From: Molanna angustata
Lineage: Eukaryota; Arthropoda; Insecta; Trichoptera; Molannidae
Direction: 5' to 3'
Assembly: GCA_963576475.1 (NCBI GenBank)
Contig: OY754980.1
Span: forward strand, 29,805,563 to 29,869,562
Length of the DNA: 64,000 bases
The position numbers and the translations under genes were made by a program. Below, piece after piece: positions 34,125 through 45,165 of the stretch. The stretch's first letter is position 1. Every line of letters starts with the position of its first letter. The notes beneath the pieces were generated by a model. It saw nothing but the letters and a program-made list of their open reading frames with translations. It did not search any database and had not been told where the DNA came from.

Positions 34125-34530
34125 ATTTTTATCGACAAACTTTTTTTAACATCTCAATAGAGACGAAGTTGGGATATTATAGAAGAACCAGGAACTCAAA
34201 ACACCTACAGGGCTTACGACCTATCATCGGCTGGTTTACGTGATCACTTTATGCTCTTGGGCAACGTTCACCAATTATGCCTTCTTATTGAGTTCCCTTA
34301 TCAATGTAATTTTTGAAAGTTATATATATTTGAATAATGTGTAACAATTCACTTGAAAATAAGGAATCATAGTATTGCCACCTATTAAGTTACGAAAAAA
34401 CCTTTTTTTTGCAACACCATCTATTGAGAAATTAGTTTATTTGTAAACAATGAAAGCAACAGTCCTTATAAATGAGGTGATGGTGTCTCGCACAGATGTC
34501 ACCCCTGAACTGCGCCAGAAATATTATTTC
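34125..34530 (+). repeat. EX repeat copy 1
   Basis: Begins ATCGACAAACTTTTTTTAAC then ATCTCAATAGAGACGAAG. A shared reading frame gives EEPGTQNTYRAYDLSSAGL and RDHFMLLGNVHQLCLL. The downstream part (ACTTGAAAATAAGGAAT, CACCCCTGAACTGCGCCAG) matches the copy at 45197. Small deletions shift the frame at its start. Confidence 0.75.
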
Positions 34531-34739
34531 ATTTTTGGCTTGTATACCTAAGTCTTTACTCTTTTATTTTAATTTATTTATATAATAATTTTTTTTTTCA
34601 TATTTCATAATATTACCTATATTAAAATATCTAACATTATTTTCCCTTTACATACCAGAATTATAATATTACGATAAACAGCCATACTAGGAAAAAACCT
34701 GTTCTGAGACAGTAGGTACATACGTATTTACAAAAATTT

Positions 34740-35200
34740 TTAGTTTGAATTTTTGATTGGTACGACGCGACGGTTGAATCTGACGAGTGGTACGATTTTG
34801 ATTTAAACGACGGTTGAAACTGCAGTTTGTGTTGTGACGGTTGAAACAGCAGTTCTAAAAAGTTAAACATAAATAAGTAGGTACCTACACTGGAAAAAAA
34901 GTTATGTTAAAATTAACCGAACTATAGTGACTACAAAACAATTCGTTTTGTGCTACTAAATATTTTGTGTGTTTAACCAAACATTACAGTCATAAACAGA
35001 TAAACTTTTATTTCTAATAACAAAGGTTTGGTTAAAAACGCAGGTACCCAGTTCGGTTGTCACAATTATTTTTTTATCGCCTTAACAATATCAATTATCG
35101 AGTTATTTTCATAAACTAGTTTTTTTACACTCGGAGCTGCTCGGTAAGTTAAACGAGAAGCAATAAGCTAACTCATCAAGAAAATCATTTGTGAAATGAA
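34740..35200 (+). repeat. Dispersed repeat related to 14390-14540
   Basis: Contains two ACGGTTGAAAC(T/A)GCAG blocks (34807, 34837) and near 35122 the AACTAGTTTTTTTACACTCG and GAAGCAATAAG blocks seen at 14474. Between them is unassigned AT-rich sequence. Confidence 0.55.
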
Positions 35201-35234
35201 AATAAAATAAAGCTCTCCGAAGTATGTAAATCTA

Positions 35235-36213
35235 TCTATATTATAAATTTGAATGTTTGTATGTATCTATGTATGTGTTGAATGCGCTCCTAAACCGCTC
35301 ATCTGATTGCGATGAAACTTTGGTGAACTGTCGAGAGTATACCAGGGATGGTTTCTGGATCAACAAATTTTAACTTCTTCTTCTTCTTCGTCGAGTTTTA
35401 GGTCATTTTACCTATGAAGGTGGACTATCCTGGGAACCGTTCATCCGATGAATTTTGATGAATTGTCGAGCGTATGACCGGGACCTACTGAAGGGACGGG
35501 AGGTAATGAAGGGACGGGAGGTAATGAAGGGACGGGAGGTAATGAAGGGACGGGAGGTAATGAAGGGACGGGAGGTAATGAAGGGACGGGAGGTAATGAA
35601 GGGACGGGAGGTAATGAAGGGACGGGAGTAACTGAAGGGACGGGAGTAACTGAAGGGACGGGAGTAACTGAAGGGACGGGAGTAACTGAAGGGACGGGAG
35701 TAACTGAAGGGACGGGAGTAACTGAAGGGACGGGAGTAACTGAAGGGACGGGAGTAACTGAAGGGACGGGAGTAACTGAAGGGACGGGAGTAACTGAAAG
35801 GACGGGAGTAACTGAAGGGACGGGAGTAACTGAAGGGACGGGAGTAACTGAAGGGACGGGAGTAACTGAAGGGACGGGAGTAACTGAAGGGACGGGAGTA
35901 ACTGAAGGGACGGGAGTAACTGAAGGGACGGGAGTAACTGAAGGGACGGGAGTAACTGAAGAGACGGAAGTAACTGAAGGGACGGGAGTAACTGAAGGGA
36001 CGGGAGTAACTGAAGGGACGGGAGTAACTGAAGGGACGGGAGTAACTGAAGGGAGGTACTGAAGGGACGGGAGGTACTGAAGGGACGGAAGGTACTGAAG
36101 GGACGGGAAGTACTGAAGGGATGGGAGGTATTGAAGAGTCTGAAGCGACGGGTGGTTATGGAGGACAATTTTTAATTATACAGGCAATACGAAGTTTGCC
36201 GGGTGTTCACTAG
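35235..36213 (+). mobile_element. Hel-2 Helitron, complete copy
   Basis: 979 bp, inverted relative to the copies at 21.5-25 kb. Starts TCTATATTATAAATTTG after A and ends CTAG (36210-36213) before T. Near the 3' end GGCAATACGAAGTTTGCC can form a hairpin. It carries one 141-bp unit and the minisatellite. No coding capacity. Confidence 0.82.
35487..36140 (-). repeat. 18-bp minisatellite array 3
   Basis: About 36 units, the reverse complement of CAGTTACTCCCGTCCCTT, with GGGAGGTAATGAA-type units at the left edge and GGAGGTACTGAA-type at the right. Open frames through it are artefacts of an 18-bp period. Confidence 0.95.
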
Positions 36214-36705
36214 TATATATATAAATAGATTTACGTATATTTGTATGTGTCCGATGAACTCCCAAACAAACCATCCGATTGAGATGAAACTTTGGTAATT
36301 TGTTCAGCTCATTCAGGAGAAGGTTTAAGCATTATATTTTATTAATTTATTTATTCGATATCTCACCAAAAAAATGAAAAAAAAAGTTGGTATTGAATTG
36401 GTACTTAGTGGGATTGTTCAGCAAAAATCCTATATACCCATACATAAAATGGTATACCTATTATATAAAACTAGAATAATGCTAAAGGTTCAAGTACCTA
36501 TATTTGTATAATTAAATAAGATTTAAATGAATGAATAGGGACGGAAGGGACTGTAGAGATGGAAGGGAAAAAAATACGGAATTATAATTAGCGAATCTAG
36601 AAAAGAATGTTGAGTGATGAAAAGGAAACATACCGAACAACCCTTTTTATATATTTGGAGGTAAATAATTAAACAGGCAGGACAACGTCTGCCGGGTTTT
36701 ACTAG
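36214..36705 (+). mobile_element. Second Helitron-like element, related to Hel-2
   Basis: Contains CCATCCGATTGAGATGAAAC and TTTGGTAATTTGTTC as in Hel-2 and ends with GGCAG/CTGCC hairpin arms, GGG and CTAG (36702-36705) before T. The 5' limit is unclear within the TATATA run following the previous CTAG. Confidence 0.65.
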
Positions 36706-36759
36706 TAAATATATAAAATTCGACTCTTGCTCATAAAACGTTCCGTATTCTAGTATGAA

Positions 36760-36925
36760 GTTAGTTTTATGACATTTCAATAGAGACGTAGAGACGGAAT
36801 TCAAGGAACCAGGAACTCAAGGCACCTTACAGGGCTTCGACCTGTCATAGACTGGATTACGTGATCATTTTTATGCGCTTGCGTAACGTTCACTAATAAT
36901 GCCTTCGTATTGAGTTCTCAATTTT
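36760..36925 (+). repeat. EX repeat copy 2, partial
   Basis: TTTCAATAGAGACG, GGAACCAGGAACTCAAGGC, GATTACGTGATCA and GCTTGCGTAACGTTCAC match the coding part of EX; the start and end are lost. Confidence 0.7.
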
Positions 36926-37013
36926 TGCATTTTTCATCAATAGTTATGGTGGTGAATTTATATATTATCTAATCTCTGCCCTTTTGTTTAATGAAAATCT
37001 TGAAAAATGTTAA

Positions 37014-37214
37014 GTATCTGGATGGGTGAACTATTCCCAATCGAAAGCTTGATGATGCGTTTGTTGCATTTTATTTTGTTCTATTAAATAATTTACAATT
37101 TACGCATTGATCTGCTAATTCTTTTGAGAGTGCGTGTATAATGATAATAATAATATGTGAGTGTTATTATTTTTGTGCTTAATTGTAATAAATATCATTA
37201 GTTAATCGGCCAGC
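37014..37214 (+). repeat. Repeat E, copy split by SINE-4 and SINE-2
   Basis: Same sequence as 32003-32216, continuing as GCCGTTA at 37504-37510 after SINE-4. SINE-2 follows at 37511. Confidence 0.8.
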
Positions 37215-37492
37215 GGTGATAGCCCAGCGGTAATGTCGTCGCCTCACATGGTTGAGGTCGACGGTTCGAATCCGGGCGGGGCACGCACCTCTGGATTTGT
37301 AAAAAAAATCTATGTGCGAATTTATATCACTAGCTATGTGTAGCCATGATCCAATTTGTCTGGTTCCCCTTTCTTAGGGTTAGGAAGGTCAGATGGCAGT
37401 CGCTTCAATGTAATAACCAGACTCGCCAATTCCAGGATCATGGTCAAAACGTACCCCGATAGAAACGGGACAAAAGCGCTAAGGGGGATGTA
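37215..37492 (+). mobile_element. SINE-4 (tRNA-derived) with 11-bp TSD
   Basis: 278 bp. The tRNA-like head has an A-box-like TAGCCCAGCGGTAATG and B box GGTTCGAATCC. The 3' part has GGTTAGGAAGGTCAGATGGC and ends CTAAGGGGGATG. AATCGGCCAGC at 37204-37214 and 37493-37503 is an exact TSD, and the empty site is at 32206-32216. Confidence 0.88.
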
Positions 37493-37510
37493 AATCGGCC
37501 AGCGCCGTTA

Positions 37511-37702
37511 TGAACACTTCCTTGCACCCTGCGTAAGTGCGAGTTTATTGCCGTATGGCAATTTCTTCCAACTAACCAGTGTTTCCAGCCCAGAGAAGCA
37601 ACATTTGCGTGAGAAATAAATTTCTCCTCTGCTGGGAAATGAACCCAGGACGCCTCCATAGAAACCTAACGGCTTACCTACCAACTGTGCCACGGCGGTC
37701 GC
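37511..37702 (-). mobile_element. SINE-2 copy
   Basis: Minus strand: head GCGACCGCCGTGGCACAGTT with B box GGTTCATTTCC (mutated), then AGCAGAGGAGAAATTTATT, CTGGGCTGGAAACACTGG, GCCATACGGCAATAAACTCG. It abuts SINE-4 separated only by the TSD and 7 bp. Confidence 0.8.
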
Positions 37703-37712
37703 TAAAATGAAC

Positions 37713-38087
37713 GACATCTATCGAATTTTTGTGTAACCATTTTATATAATTTCCGTACAACATGAGAAAATATGAAATAATTCATTCGAATCTCGAATAA
37801 CCGAAATTGCATAAAAATAGTTAAATGTTATCAAAAAGTTGAGTTATCGTTTTTTTAGTATTTTCATAGATGTCCAATAGCAATAATGTGTCTTTCTTTA
37901 CATATTTTCATTTTCGTTTGAATTTTCACCGACAGATGGTTTTCAAAGCGTCTCTATTTATAGAATATTTTATTCGCAGTACGTATTAAAAGTTTAGAAA
38001 AGTGAGAGATCGTTGACTGTTTTCGTGACTTTTCTCTGATAATTTTGAATATACCTATCAAGTAACAAATTTATCGAATATATGTAC
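37713..38087. other. AT-rich, no gene
   Basis: No coding frame or repeat assigned. Confidence 0.4.
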
Positions 38088-38524
38088 CAGAGATTATCAA
38101 ACTTATTTCTTTTACCGCCCTCCATGAAAATCAATTATTTTTCAGCGCCCCCAATTTTTTACACTCCTAAAACTTAAAAACCAGAATTTCATAACTTAAT
38201 TTAGTTATAGTGTGCTATATCAATGGGTTCTAGTGTTTAAACTAGACATTTTTACCAGTGAGGACAATTAAAACGTAACTTTATAACATTAAGAATATAA
38301 TATTTTAATCAAATTAAAAGAAACAATACACATAGGTTATCAATTTTAATTTTAAAACTAATCTAATTAGATGGAAGTTTGTTGATATCAGGTTCGATTT
38401 TACTCAACCATCGCCCCCCTACACCACGCCAACGCCCCCCATTTTATTTTTGGGCCTCTTAACGCCCCCCTCTAGGCCTCCAACGCCCACAAGGGGGCGT
38501 TATCGCCCACTTTGAGAAAGACTG
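38088..38524. mobile_element. hAT-type MITE
   Basis: 437 bp. Left end CAGAGATTATCAAACTT and right end ACTTTGAGAAAGACTG are imperfect inverted copies matching the well-known hAT end CAGNGGTTCTCAAACT. C-rich blocks (CGCCCCCCTACACC, CAACGCCCCCC) lie inside the right half. GAATATAT (38077-38084) and GAATATAC (38525-38532) may be a decayed 8-bp TSD, with 3 extra bases at the left. No transposase. Confidence 0.75.
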
Positions 38525-38699
38525 GAATATACCTATACTTTTTTTTGCTATAGATAATTATATCGAAATAAAAGTTTTGTAGAATAAACGTTTAATTAGA
38601 AAAAAAACAGACATTTTTAAAAAGTTATTCATATTATTCTTCTTCTTCAAGGATACCTACTGATGAGTAAGTTACATTTTTATTTACTGTTGTATTTTT
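38525..38699. other. AT-rich spacer
   Basis: No gene; TTCTTCTTCTTCAAGG near 38638 may be a small LINE tail. Confidence 0.3.
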
Positions 38700-38820
38700 T
38701 AGGTTCGATCCCCAGCATAGAAATAATTTATTTAATTTCTCATTACTTCTTTGGGCTAGATCATTTGTAAGTTGGAAGAAATTGTCGTGTGGCATGTCGT
38801 GTGGCAAGTGTTAAATATAT
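38700..38820 (+). mobile_element. SINE-2 copy, partial
   Basis: Starts in the B box (GGTTCGATCCCCAGC), then ATTTCTCATTACTTC, TTTGGGCTAGATC, GTAAGTTGGAAGAAATTG and AAGTGTTAAAT. The A box is missing. Confidence 0.6.
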
Positions 38821-39397
38821 TTTTTTAAACAAGATTCATGTACCTGAATATTTTGAAAAATGTATATTGCTATGAACACAGCCCATACAAGTCCAATCGA
38901 CATTATATTTGTATCATAATAAAGAAATGTCCATAGATAAACTCTCGATTATTCTCTATGGTTTCATTTTTGTCAAAACATTCAAAATGTTATCATGTTC
39001 TAGAAAATTTGGTTTTCGATTTAAAGAAAGAATACAATAGTCACATAGATTTTCATATAATTATACTAGATCGAGTACCTACTCCGTGCAATTAATGAGT
39101 CATGGTATATCGCATGTTTGACGTCTTGGTTGGCAACACACTGCAGTTTTCCATACATTTCAACACTTCCTAGATAACTGTTCTATAAATATTAACGAAA
39201 AAGCGTTTTTTTTTTCGACAAATAAATCCGAAAACAATTTACATTAGTCGTTGTTTTCTATAGAAAAACAATGTGGTCTGCCCACCTTGTTGTCAAAATT
39301 CCCGCGGAAAAAATCCTCACTTCGATTCACACAAAAATTGCTAATTACACCTAGTGTATTATATGAAAATCTATGGATTGTCTTAAGTTCTATGGAA
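38821..39397. other. Unassigned sequence before Hel-1
   Basis: No coding frame. The stretch 39130-39330 is moderately GC-richer but not recognised. Confidence 0.35.
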
Positions 39398-39489
39398 CTA
39401 GTTGCAAGTAAAACATGAGATCCAACTGTCGATGTCGATAGTATGTATATTTGAAGAACCTAAACTAACCTAACCTAACTATAAACCCT
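39398..39489 (-). mobile_element. Hel-1 terminus, interrupted by SINE-3
   Basis: CTAG at 39398-39401 after A, then GTTGCAAGTAAAACATGAG, ATCCAACTGTCGAT and CTATAAACCC. The sequence AATTATTGAATATTTTAAGA at ~42963 looks like its continuation after the SINE-3/LINE insertion. Confidence 0.65.
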
Positions 39490-39555
39490 CGTCTGATTTT
39501 ATGGCTCAGTTGGTTAGGTCCCGGGTTCAATTCCCGGTGGAGACAGTTTTTAATT

Positions 39556-41400
39556 ATGTTTTCAGTCTGGATCTGTGAGACGATTAATATCGTAAGTCTC
39601 CATAATGTGGCAACTTGTTATTGGGTGCGTTTCAAATTAATATTTGACATAGTACCTGTTGACATTAAGGAAGCGTCAGATATAAAGAAAACAAACATTG
39701 TTCCATCAACGCTAAATATAAATAATGAGAACATAACATTTGCAGATGACCCTTGTAAAATAACAAATTACATAAATGACTACTTTTGTGATATTGGGGA
39801 TAAATTAGCAACAGAATTACTAAATCAAACATCAAAAACCGAAATTGAACTTGCTAACAATATAACACAGTCAGCAGTCTATTCACCGAATCTATTAATT
39901 TTGACTCCTTCAACAAGTGCAGAAGTAGACCTCGTAATTCAGTCACTAAACGATACTAAATCTCCAGGTCATGATAAATTAACAACTTCATTATTAAAAA
40001 CTACCAGACAATTTATTACTACACCCTTAAATCATATTATAAATCTGAGTTTCTCATCTGGAGTTTTTCCAAAAGGTTTAAAGCGTTCTATAATATTACC
40101 AATCCATAAAAATGGGAACTCGACCGATATAAATAATTTCCGACCAATCTCTATATTGTGTGTAATCTCGAAAGTCATTGAAAAAATTGTTAAACGAAGG
40201 CTTAATGGGTTCTTGGATAAACATGAAATTATATCTAAGTATCAATTTGGTTTTCGAGAAGGATACTCTACTGATTCGGCTGTATTAGAATTGACAAAAA
40301 ATATCACAACGGCGTTAGATAGAGGTAATAAATGTTTAGCAATATTTTTAGATCTGTCTAAAGCATTCGACACTGTGTCACACCAAATTTTGATTGCTAA
40401 ACTCTTTAAAATAGGAATAAAACACCGCTCTCTTGACTGGTTTACCTCGTATTTATCTAATAGAACACAATCAGTGTCACTACTGGGTCATAACTCATCG
40501 GATAGAACTGTGAAATTTGGAGTACCACAGGGAAGTGTATTGGGTCCCATTTTATTCTTGATTTATATAAATGATTTGTGCGCGTTATGTGAGGGTACTA
40601 CGACGATAGCATTTGCTGATGATACAACCCTGTTTATTGAGGGAAAGACTTGGCATGATACTTTTGTAATAGCGGAACGCTCAATTAATATTGTAAGGAA
40701 TTGGCTTGATGCAAACTTGCTAACTTTGAACTCGAATAAAACGAAATTTATTCCATTTAGTTTAAATAACTCGACGCAACCTCCTATAAATCTTATTATC
40801 CACATAAATAATAACTCAAAACAGGATGCAATTGGTAGAGTTACATCTATCAAATATTTGGGTGTTTATATCGACAGAAATCTGCGTTGGGATGCACATG
40901 TGGATAATTTGTCTATTCGTGTTAGAAAACTAGTACATGTATTTAGATGTATTAGAAATATATTGTCATCAAGTGTATTAAAACAGGTATATTTTGCGTT
41001 GTGTCAGTCTATTTTGTCATATGCAATAATTGTGTGGGGTGGATGTGCCAATGCTATTATGGATCCTTTACAGAGGGCGCACAAAAGTATAATAAAAGTT
41101 ATCAACAAATGGCCTAGAGACTATCCATCAATAACACTATTTAAAAATTACAAAGTACTCGATATAAAACAAATTTATATAAGATCGGCAACAACGCACT
41201 TCTTTTACAATGATCGCTCTAAATTTAGATCACAACAAAGCCGTAACACCCGTCAATCAGTAAATATTAATTTTTGTATACCTTATTGTAGAACAACAAT
41301 GGCACAGCATCAGTTTGCTTTTAGAGCACCGACTGCATTTAATCGGCTTCCTGTGGAACTTAAAGCTTTAGAAAATAAAAATAGGTTTAAGAGGCTATAG
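39556..41400 (+). CDS. LINE reverse transcriptase with SINE-derived N-terminus
   Basis: 614 codons without a stop. The first 35 codons (39556-39660) are SINE-3 sequence read through. LINE protein follows: SLNDTKSPGHDKLTTSLL, SIILPIHKNGNSTDINNFRP, YQFGFREGYSTDSAV, CLAIFLDLSKAFDTVSH, FGVPQGSVLGPILFLIYIND, then FADD at codons ~353-356 (near 40612), IKYLGVYIDRNLRWDAHV, SYAIIVWGGCANAIMDPLQR, and APTAFNRLPVELK near the end. This is a full RT palm/thumb; the endonuclease is missing, so it cannot nick targets on its own. The intact frame suggests a recent insertion. Clade Jockey/CR1-like by FADD and LGVYID motifs. Whether it is expressed is unknown. Confidence 0.88.
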   Translation: MFSVWICETINIVSLHNVATCYWVRFKLIFDIVPVDIKEASDIKKTNIVPSTLNINNENITFADDPCKITNYINDYFCDIGDKLATELLNQTSKTEIELANNITQSAVYSPNLLILTPSTSAEVDLVIQSLNDTKSPGHDKLTTSLLKTTRQFITTPLNHIINLSFSSGVFPKGLKRSIILPIHKNGNSTDINNFRPISILCVISKVIEKIVKRRLNGFLDKHEIISKYQFGFREGYSTDSAVLELTKNITTALDRGNKCLAIFLDLSKAFDTVSHQILIAKLFKIGIKHRSLDWFTSYLSNRTQSVSLLGHNSSDRTVKFGVPQGSVLGPILFLIYINDLCALCEGTTTIAFADDTTLFIEGKTWHDTFVIAERSINIVRNWLDANLLTLNSNKTKFIPFSLNNSTQPPINLIIHINNNSKQDAIGRVTSIKYLGVYIDRNLRWDAHVDNLSIRVRKLVHVFRCIRNILSSSVLKQVYFALCQSILSYAIIVWGGCANAIMDPLQRAHKSIIKVINKWPRDYPSITLFKNYKVLDIKQIYIRSATTHFFYNDRSKFRSQQSRNTRQSVNINFCIPYCRTTMAQHQFAFRAPTAFNRLPVELKALENKNRFKRL

Positions 41401-42752
41401 TAGGCTATACATTATATTTTGAAAATAATTTCCCTAATACCCTCAAAAGATACGTCTTTGAAATAAGGAACAGTTTGTATGTACATCTTTAATCTATTGC
41501 ATGATTTTTTTGAATTTTGAATTTGTTTAATACTTTTCTTGTAAAATTAGTTTTAGTAAAACCCTTTTTTATTTTTTTACTGTAAGTAACTAAAAAACTA
41601 CAAGGCCTATGAAGTATATTTTTACTTTATTCGATAGAGAATATGAAAATCTACCGGCTGAATTTTTTATTATTATAAAATTTCAATGACTCTTCTTGCT
41701 ATTTAAAAAAAACCTCTAAATTTTACCATTTTCGCACGATAAAATGTTGTATATCACATATCAGGTGATATACAATATTTTCTCGTGTTTCATACATTAG
41801 AAGCTAATTTAGTGTGCATTTTTGCGTATATCCGTATATCCAGGGTATAGTAGGGCCTTAAGACAGATATTACTGCACGATTACTGGATATGACCATAGA
41901 TACATTCTATTTACTTACTTGAGTTTTTGCAAGCTGACGTGTGGCGTGTGACGAAGGGTACACTGAGACTGAGATTTAGATTTAAATTCACTAAGGAAAT
42001 AATTGTTTGCATGTTTTTGGGATTTACTTAGTTCATTTTTAAATATTTTGATATAATTTTATTGTATGAATATGTGTATGTTTATGTATATATATGTAAA
42101 CATACACATATATTTTATATGTATGTTTGTATTGTATTCATAATTTTAGGCGATGGAATTTATATTGTAAGGCTATTTATATTGTATTCATTTAGAAATG
42201 GCCATCATATTTTTATCATTCTTTCCATCATCTTTTCTTTTTAATGAATTTATATTATTGTAGCCATTATATTTTATACTATTTTAACAATCATTTTAGT
42301 TATCTTTTTAATATTTTATATAATTTTATTGTGTTAATATGTGTATGTTTGTATTGTATTCATATTTTTATACGAAAGAAATAGCCATCATGTTTTTATC
42401 ATTTTTTCAATATTTTTTTTTTTGTTGGAGATCATCTAAATTTTTTTTTTAAATATGTTTATATAATTGTAAAAAAGCCATTATATTTTATAGTATTTTA
42501 GTATATTTTTTTCTTAAATATTTTTATACAATTGTATTGTGTTAATATGTGTATGCTTATACTGTATTCATAATTTTATGCGAAAGAAATAGCTATCAAG
42601 ACACAGGCTTTGCCTAGTTTGATGGTGATTAAAACACCTTAATGACACTGCTTTCTGCATCACTGTATAATATAATATGTATTTGTTAATAATAATACGA
42701 ATTATAAGTGTATCAATATTTGTCAGACATGAATAAATAAAAATAAATAAAT
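39661..42752 (+). mobile_element. LINE (Jockey/CR1-like) inserted in SINE-3
   Basis: RT coding to 41400, a 1.35-kb 3' UTR and a (AAATA)n tail at 42730-42752. The UTR has three diverged repeats around 42030, 42305 and 42515 (blocks ATATAATTTTATTG, AATATGTGTATG(T/C)TT, GAAAGAAATAGC). No clear TSD; 5' truncated in the linker before RT. Confidence 0.85.
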
Positions 42753-42793
42753 AGTTGCCCGAGAAGCAATATTAAATAAATAAATAAATAAAT

Positions 42794-42945
42794 GTTTTCA
42801 GTCTGGATCTGTGAGGCGAATAATATCGTAAGTCTGAAGAATGTGGCAACTTGTTTTTGGGTGCGTGTTAAATAATTATTTAACAAAGAAGGTACCTGTT
42901 AGTTGCCGGAGAAACTACATAAAATTAAAAATAAATAAATAAGTA
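42794..42945 (+). mobile_element. SINE-3 copy, headless
   Basis: Begins GTTTTCAGTCTGGATCTGTG directly after the tail of the previous SINE-3 and runs to GTTAGTTGCCGGAG and an (AAAT)n tail. Confidence 0.75.
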
Positions 42946-42954
42946 AAAAAACTT

Positions 42955-44756
42955 TGAATCTGAATTATTGAATATTTTAAGATATTTTGTTTACCAATTG
43001 TCGATATGTTCAAGATGATTTATTTCTCTAAGCAGATTGACAAAGTTTCATACCATGATCCGCGAGAATTTGTATGGTCAGGTTTAAATGTTTCATGGTT
43101 ATTCAACATTGACACCAACTTGGATGCTTCCCAGCGAATCCATTATTGAAATAAAAACACAAAAGATAATGAAAACCAAAAATACTATAACGAGACATCC
43201 AAATTATAATCGAGACAACCAAACTGTAAAACAGAATATTAATACATTTCTAATAAAAAAACATAAAAATCGTGCAATTTGCAATCTTCAATATTAAAGA
43301 AACATATTTCAGAAACAGTTTTTAACGATTATAATATGAGGAAGTGTAAAATATGTTTATTATATTTATGTATAAAAATTAAACAAAATGAAAGGTATAG
43401 CAGTGACATCTATGGAGGTTGGTTTATAGCTTCATAGCTATGTAGGTTCAGAACCGTTCTATGGGTTCTTTCTTAAGTATAATAACTTTAAGAAAGTTAT
43501 ATAATATAGGTGTCAGTAGATCATTTCATGATTGCTGTTGCTATGAGAATAATAATTAATTAGGTATAATAACCATTATTTATTGGAAACTTATTATTGT
43601 ATTGGAACAATAAAAAGTTGATGTTATTGATGAAAACTTAACATAAGGCATTCTAGGAACATACCTCTACCTACTAGAAAGTATCAAATCTGAAATCTCT
43701 AACTTGGAATTGTATATATATTCAAATGAATTGAAAATATATTGTAAATTAGTAAAATTACACAAGCAAGTCTTTCAAATTGAAACTCCCAGATTTCCAC
43801 GAAACAAGAAAAAGAAATCTCTCTTTAGAATAAATTATAGAGCGATTTCACAGAAAGTCAAACTGATTAAATCATTAAAACTGAGAAATGGTAGATGTAT
43901 AGAAATATATACTAACAATATTTTGTTTCTATGAATACGCTCATTTTATAGTCTTCTTCAAGAGTAGAAGTCAGCCTTCTTTTTCTTTCGTGTCAGCAGC
44001 TTTACGACTTTGCGAGTAAGTCAAACTAAGGAAAAAATAAAATTTATAAAAGGAAGTTTTACTGTAACCTGTACGAAAAATATTTTTTTTCTATGAACGT
44101 GCACTTTTTAACGTAGGTACGCACATAATCTTTTTCAAAACTGTAAACCAGCTTACTTTCCCTAGTACTAAATGGACATTTGCTATTTGAAGCCAAATAT
44201 AGAGTGAGAAAAAATTCCCAATAAGAGATCCTATTTGTGTGAAAGAGAAAACGATACAATCACAAACCCTGCAATCGTAAGCGGTGAAAAGGTAGGTAGT
44301 GACGTTATGCTTCAGATGGTATAAATCTTAAATTCGATCAGTCGCGCGCTACTCCACGAATGGTAGATATGTGTAACATCCGAAGGCCTTATAATAATGT
44401 ATATACTTTAGTATATAAGGTCTTTGGTAGCATCTAATAATATTTAAAAAACGCGCTTTTGGTTTTTATATTGTAATTTTTACCTGATATTTCATATTGC
44501 AATTTTTAACTGCAAGGCCGGGTTTTTGGGTTCTTTTATTAAATTCGCTACTGTTGTGTTCCTATATGCCTACCAGGTGTCATAAATGCATTTTAATTTG
44601 ATGAATTAGAAAAATATCAATATTAGGTAAGTGGTCCGCGAGACAAAAAAGTTGGAGACGTCTGATTTAAACAGTTTTTTTTATATTTTATATTTATTTC
44701 AATTAATTTATACCATAGCAATAAATACTAAAGTAGGTTCAAAATTAAGATTGGTA
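42955..44756. other. No gene; Hel-1 scrap and AT-rich DNA
   Basis: 42955-43080 has Hel-1 pieces (AATATTTTAAGATATTTTG, then TTGTCGATATGTTCAAG..CCGCGAGAATTTGTATG in the other orientation). The rest is unassigned. A 14-bp imperfect palindrome (44380-44393 / 44414-44427, CGAAGGCCTTATA) is the only structure noted. A 76-codon Lys-rich frame at 43704-43934 has no recognisable features. Confidence 0.4.
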
Positions 44757-44992
44757 TGATTTATTATTATTATTATTATTTTTTACTTCTCGGGTAACTA
44801 ACAGGTACTATGTCAAATATTAATTTAACACGCACCCAATAACATGTTGCCACATTCTGGAGACTTACGATATTAATCGTCTCACAGATCCAGACTGAAA
44901 ACACAATTAAAAACTGTGTCTCCACCGGGAATCGAACCCGGGACCTTTCGATCAGCAGTCAGATACCCAACCAACTGAGTCATGAAGGGCGA
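44757..44992 (-). mobile_element. SINE-3 copy, full length
   Basis: Minus strand: head with TGACTCAGTTGGTTGGGTA, CTGACTGCTGATCGAAAGG and B box GGTTCGATTCC, body through CAGTCTGGATCTGTGAGACG, ACATGTTATTGGGTGCGTG, TACCTGTTAGTTACCCGAG, ending in a (TAA)n tail at 44760-44780. Best reference copy of the family here. Confidence 0.85.
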
Positions 44993-45165
44993 CAAAATAT
45001 GCAGCACATTTGACATCCGCCGTCAGTCCTATGTTTATTCACCTTAATTTAATGGCAATTCGGTGACCATTATTTTGTTCTAAGTTGACATACATTTTAC
45101 CGATATTACATTTTATTAATTTTCGCAACGATTAAGTTATAATAAATTATTGCTTGTAACTATTA

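Larger units (their letters stand above)
39490..42793 (+). mobile_element. SINE-3 copy split by a LINE
   Basis: Left part 39490-39660: head with TGGCTCAGTTGG and GGTTCAATTCC, body GTTTTCAGTCTGGATCTG, GTGGCAACTTGTTATTGGG and CATAGTACCTGTT. Right part 42753-42793: AGTTGCCCGAGAAGCAAT and an (AAAT)n tail. Intact copies (44785, 52270) show these two parts are normally adjacent. The head lacks part of the anticodon region. Confidence 0.82.

Noticed and set aside
35485..36168. 227-codon minus-strand frame rich in LQLLPS repeats
   Set aside because: It is the 18-bp minisatellite read through; the period is a multiple of 3, so any stop-free unit stays open.
37215..37290. tRNA gene with GGTTCGAATCC
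   Set aside because: Part of a 278-bp unit with an exact 11-bp TSD, so a SINE insertion.
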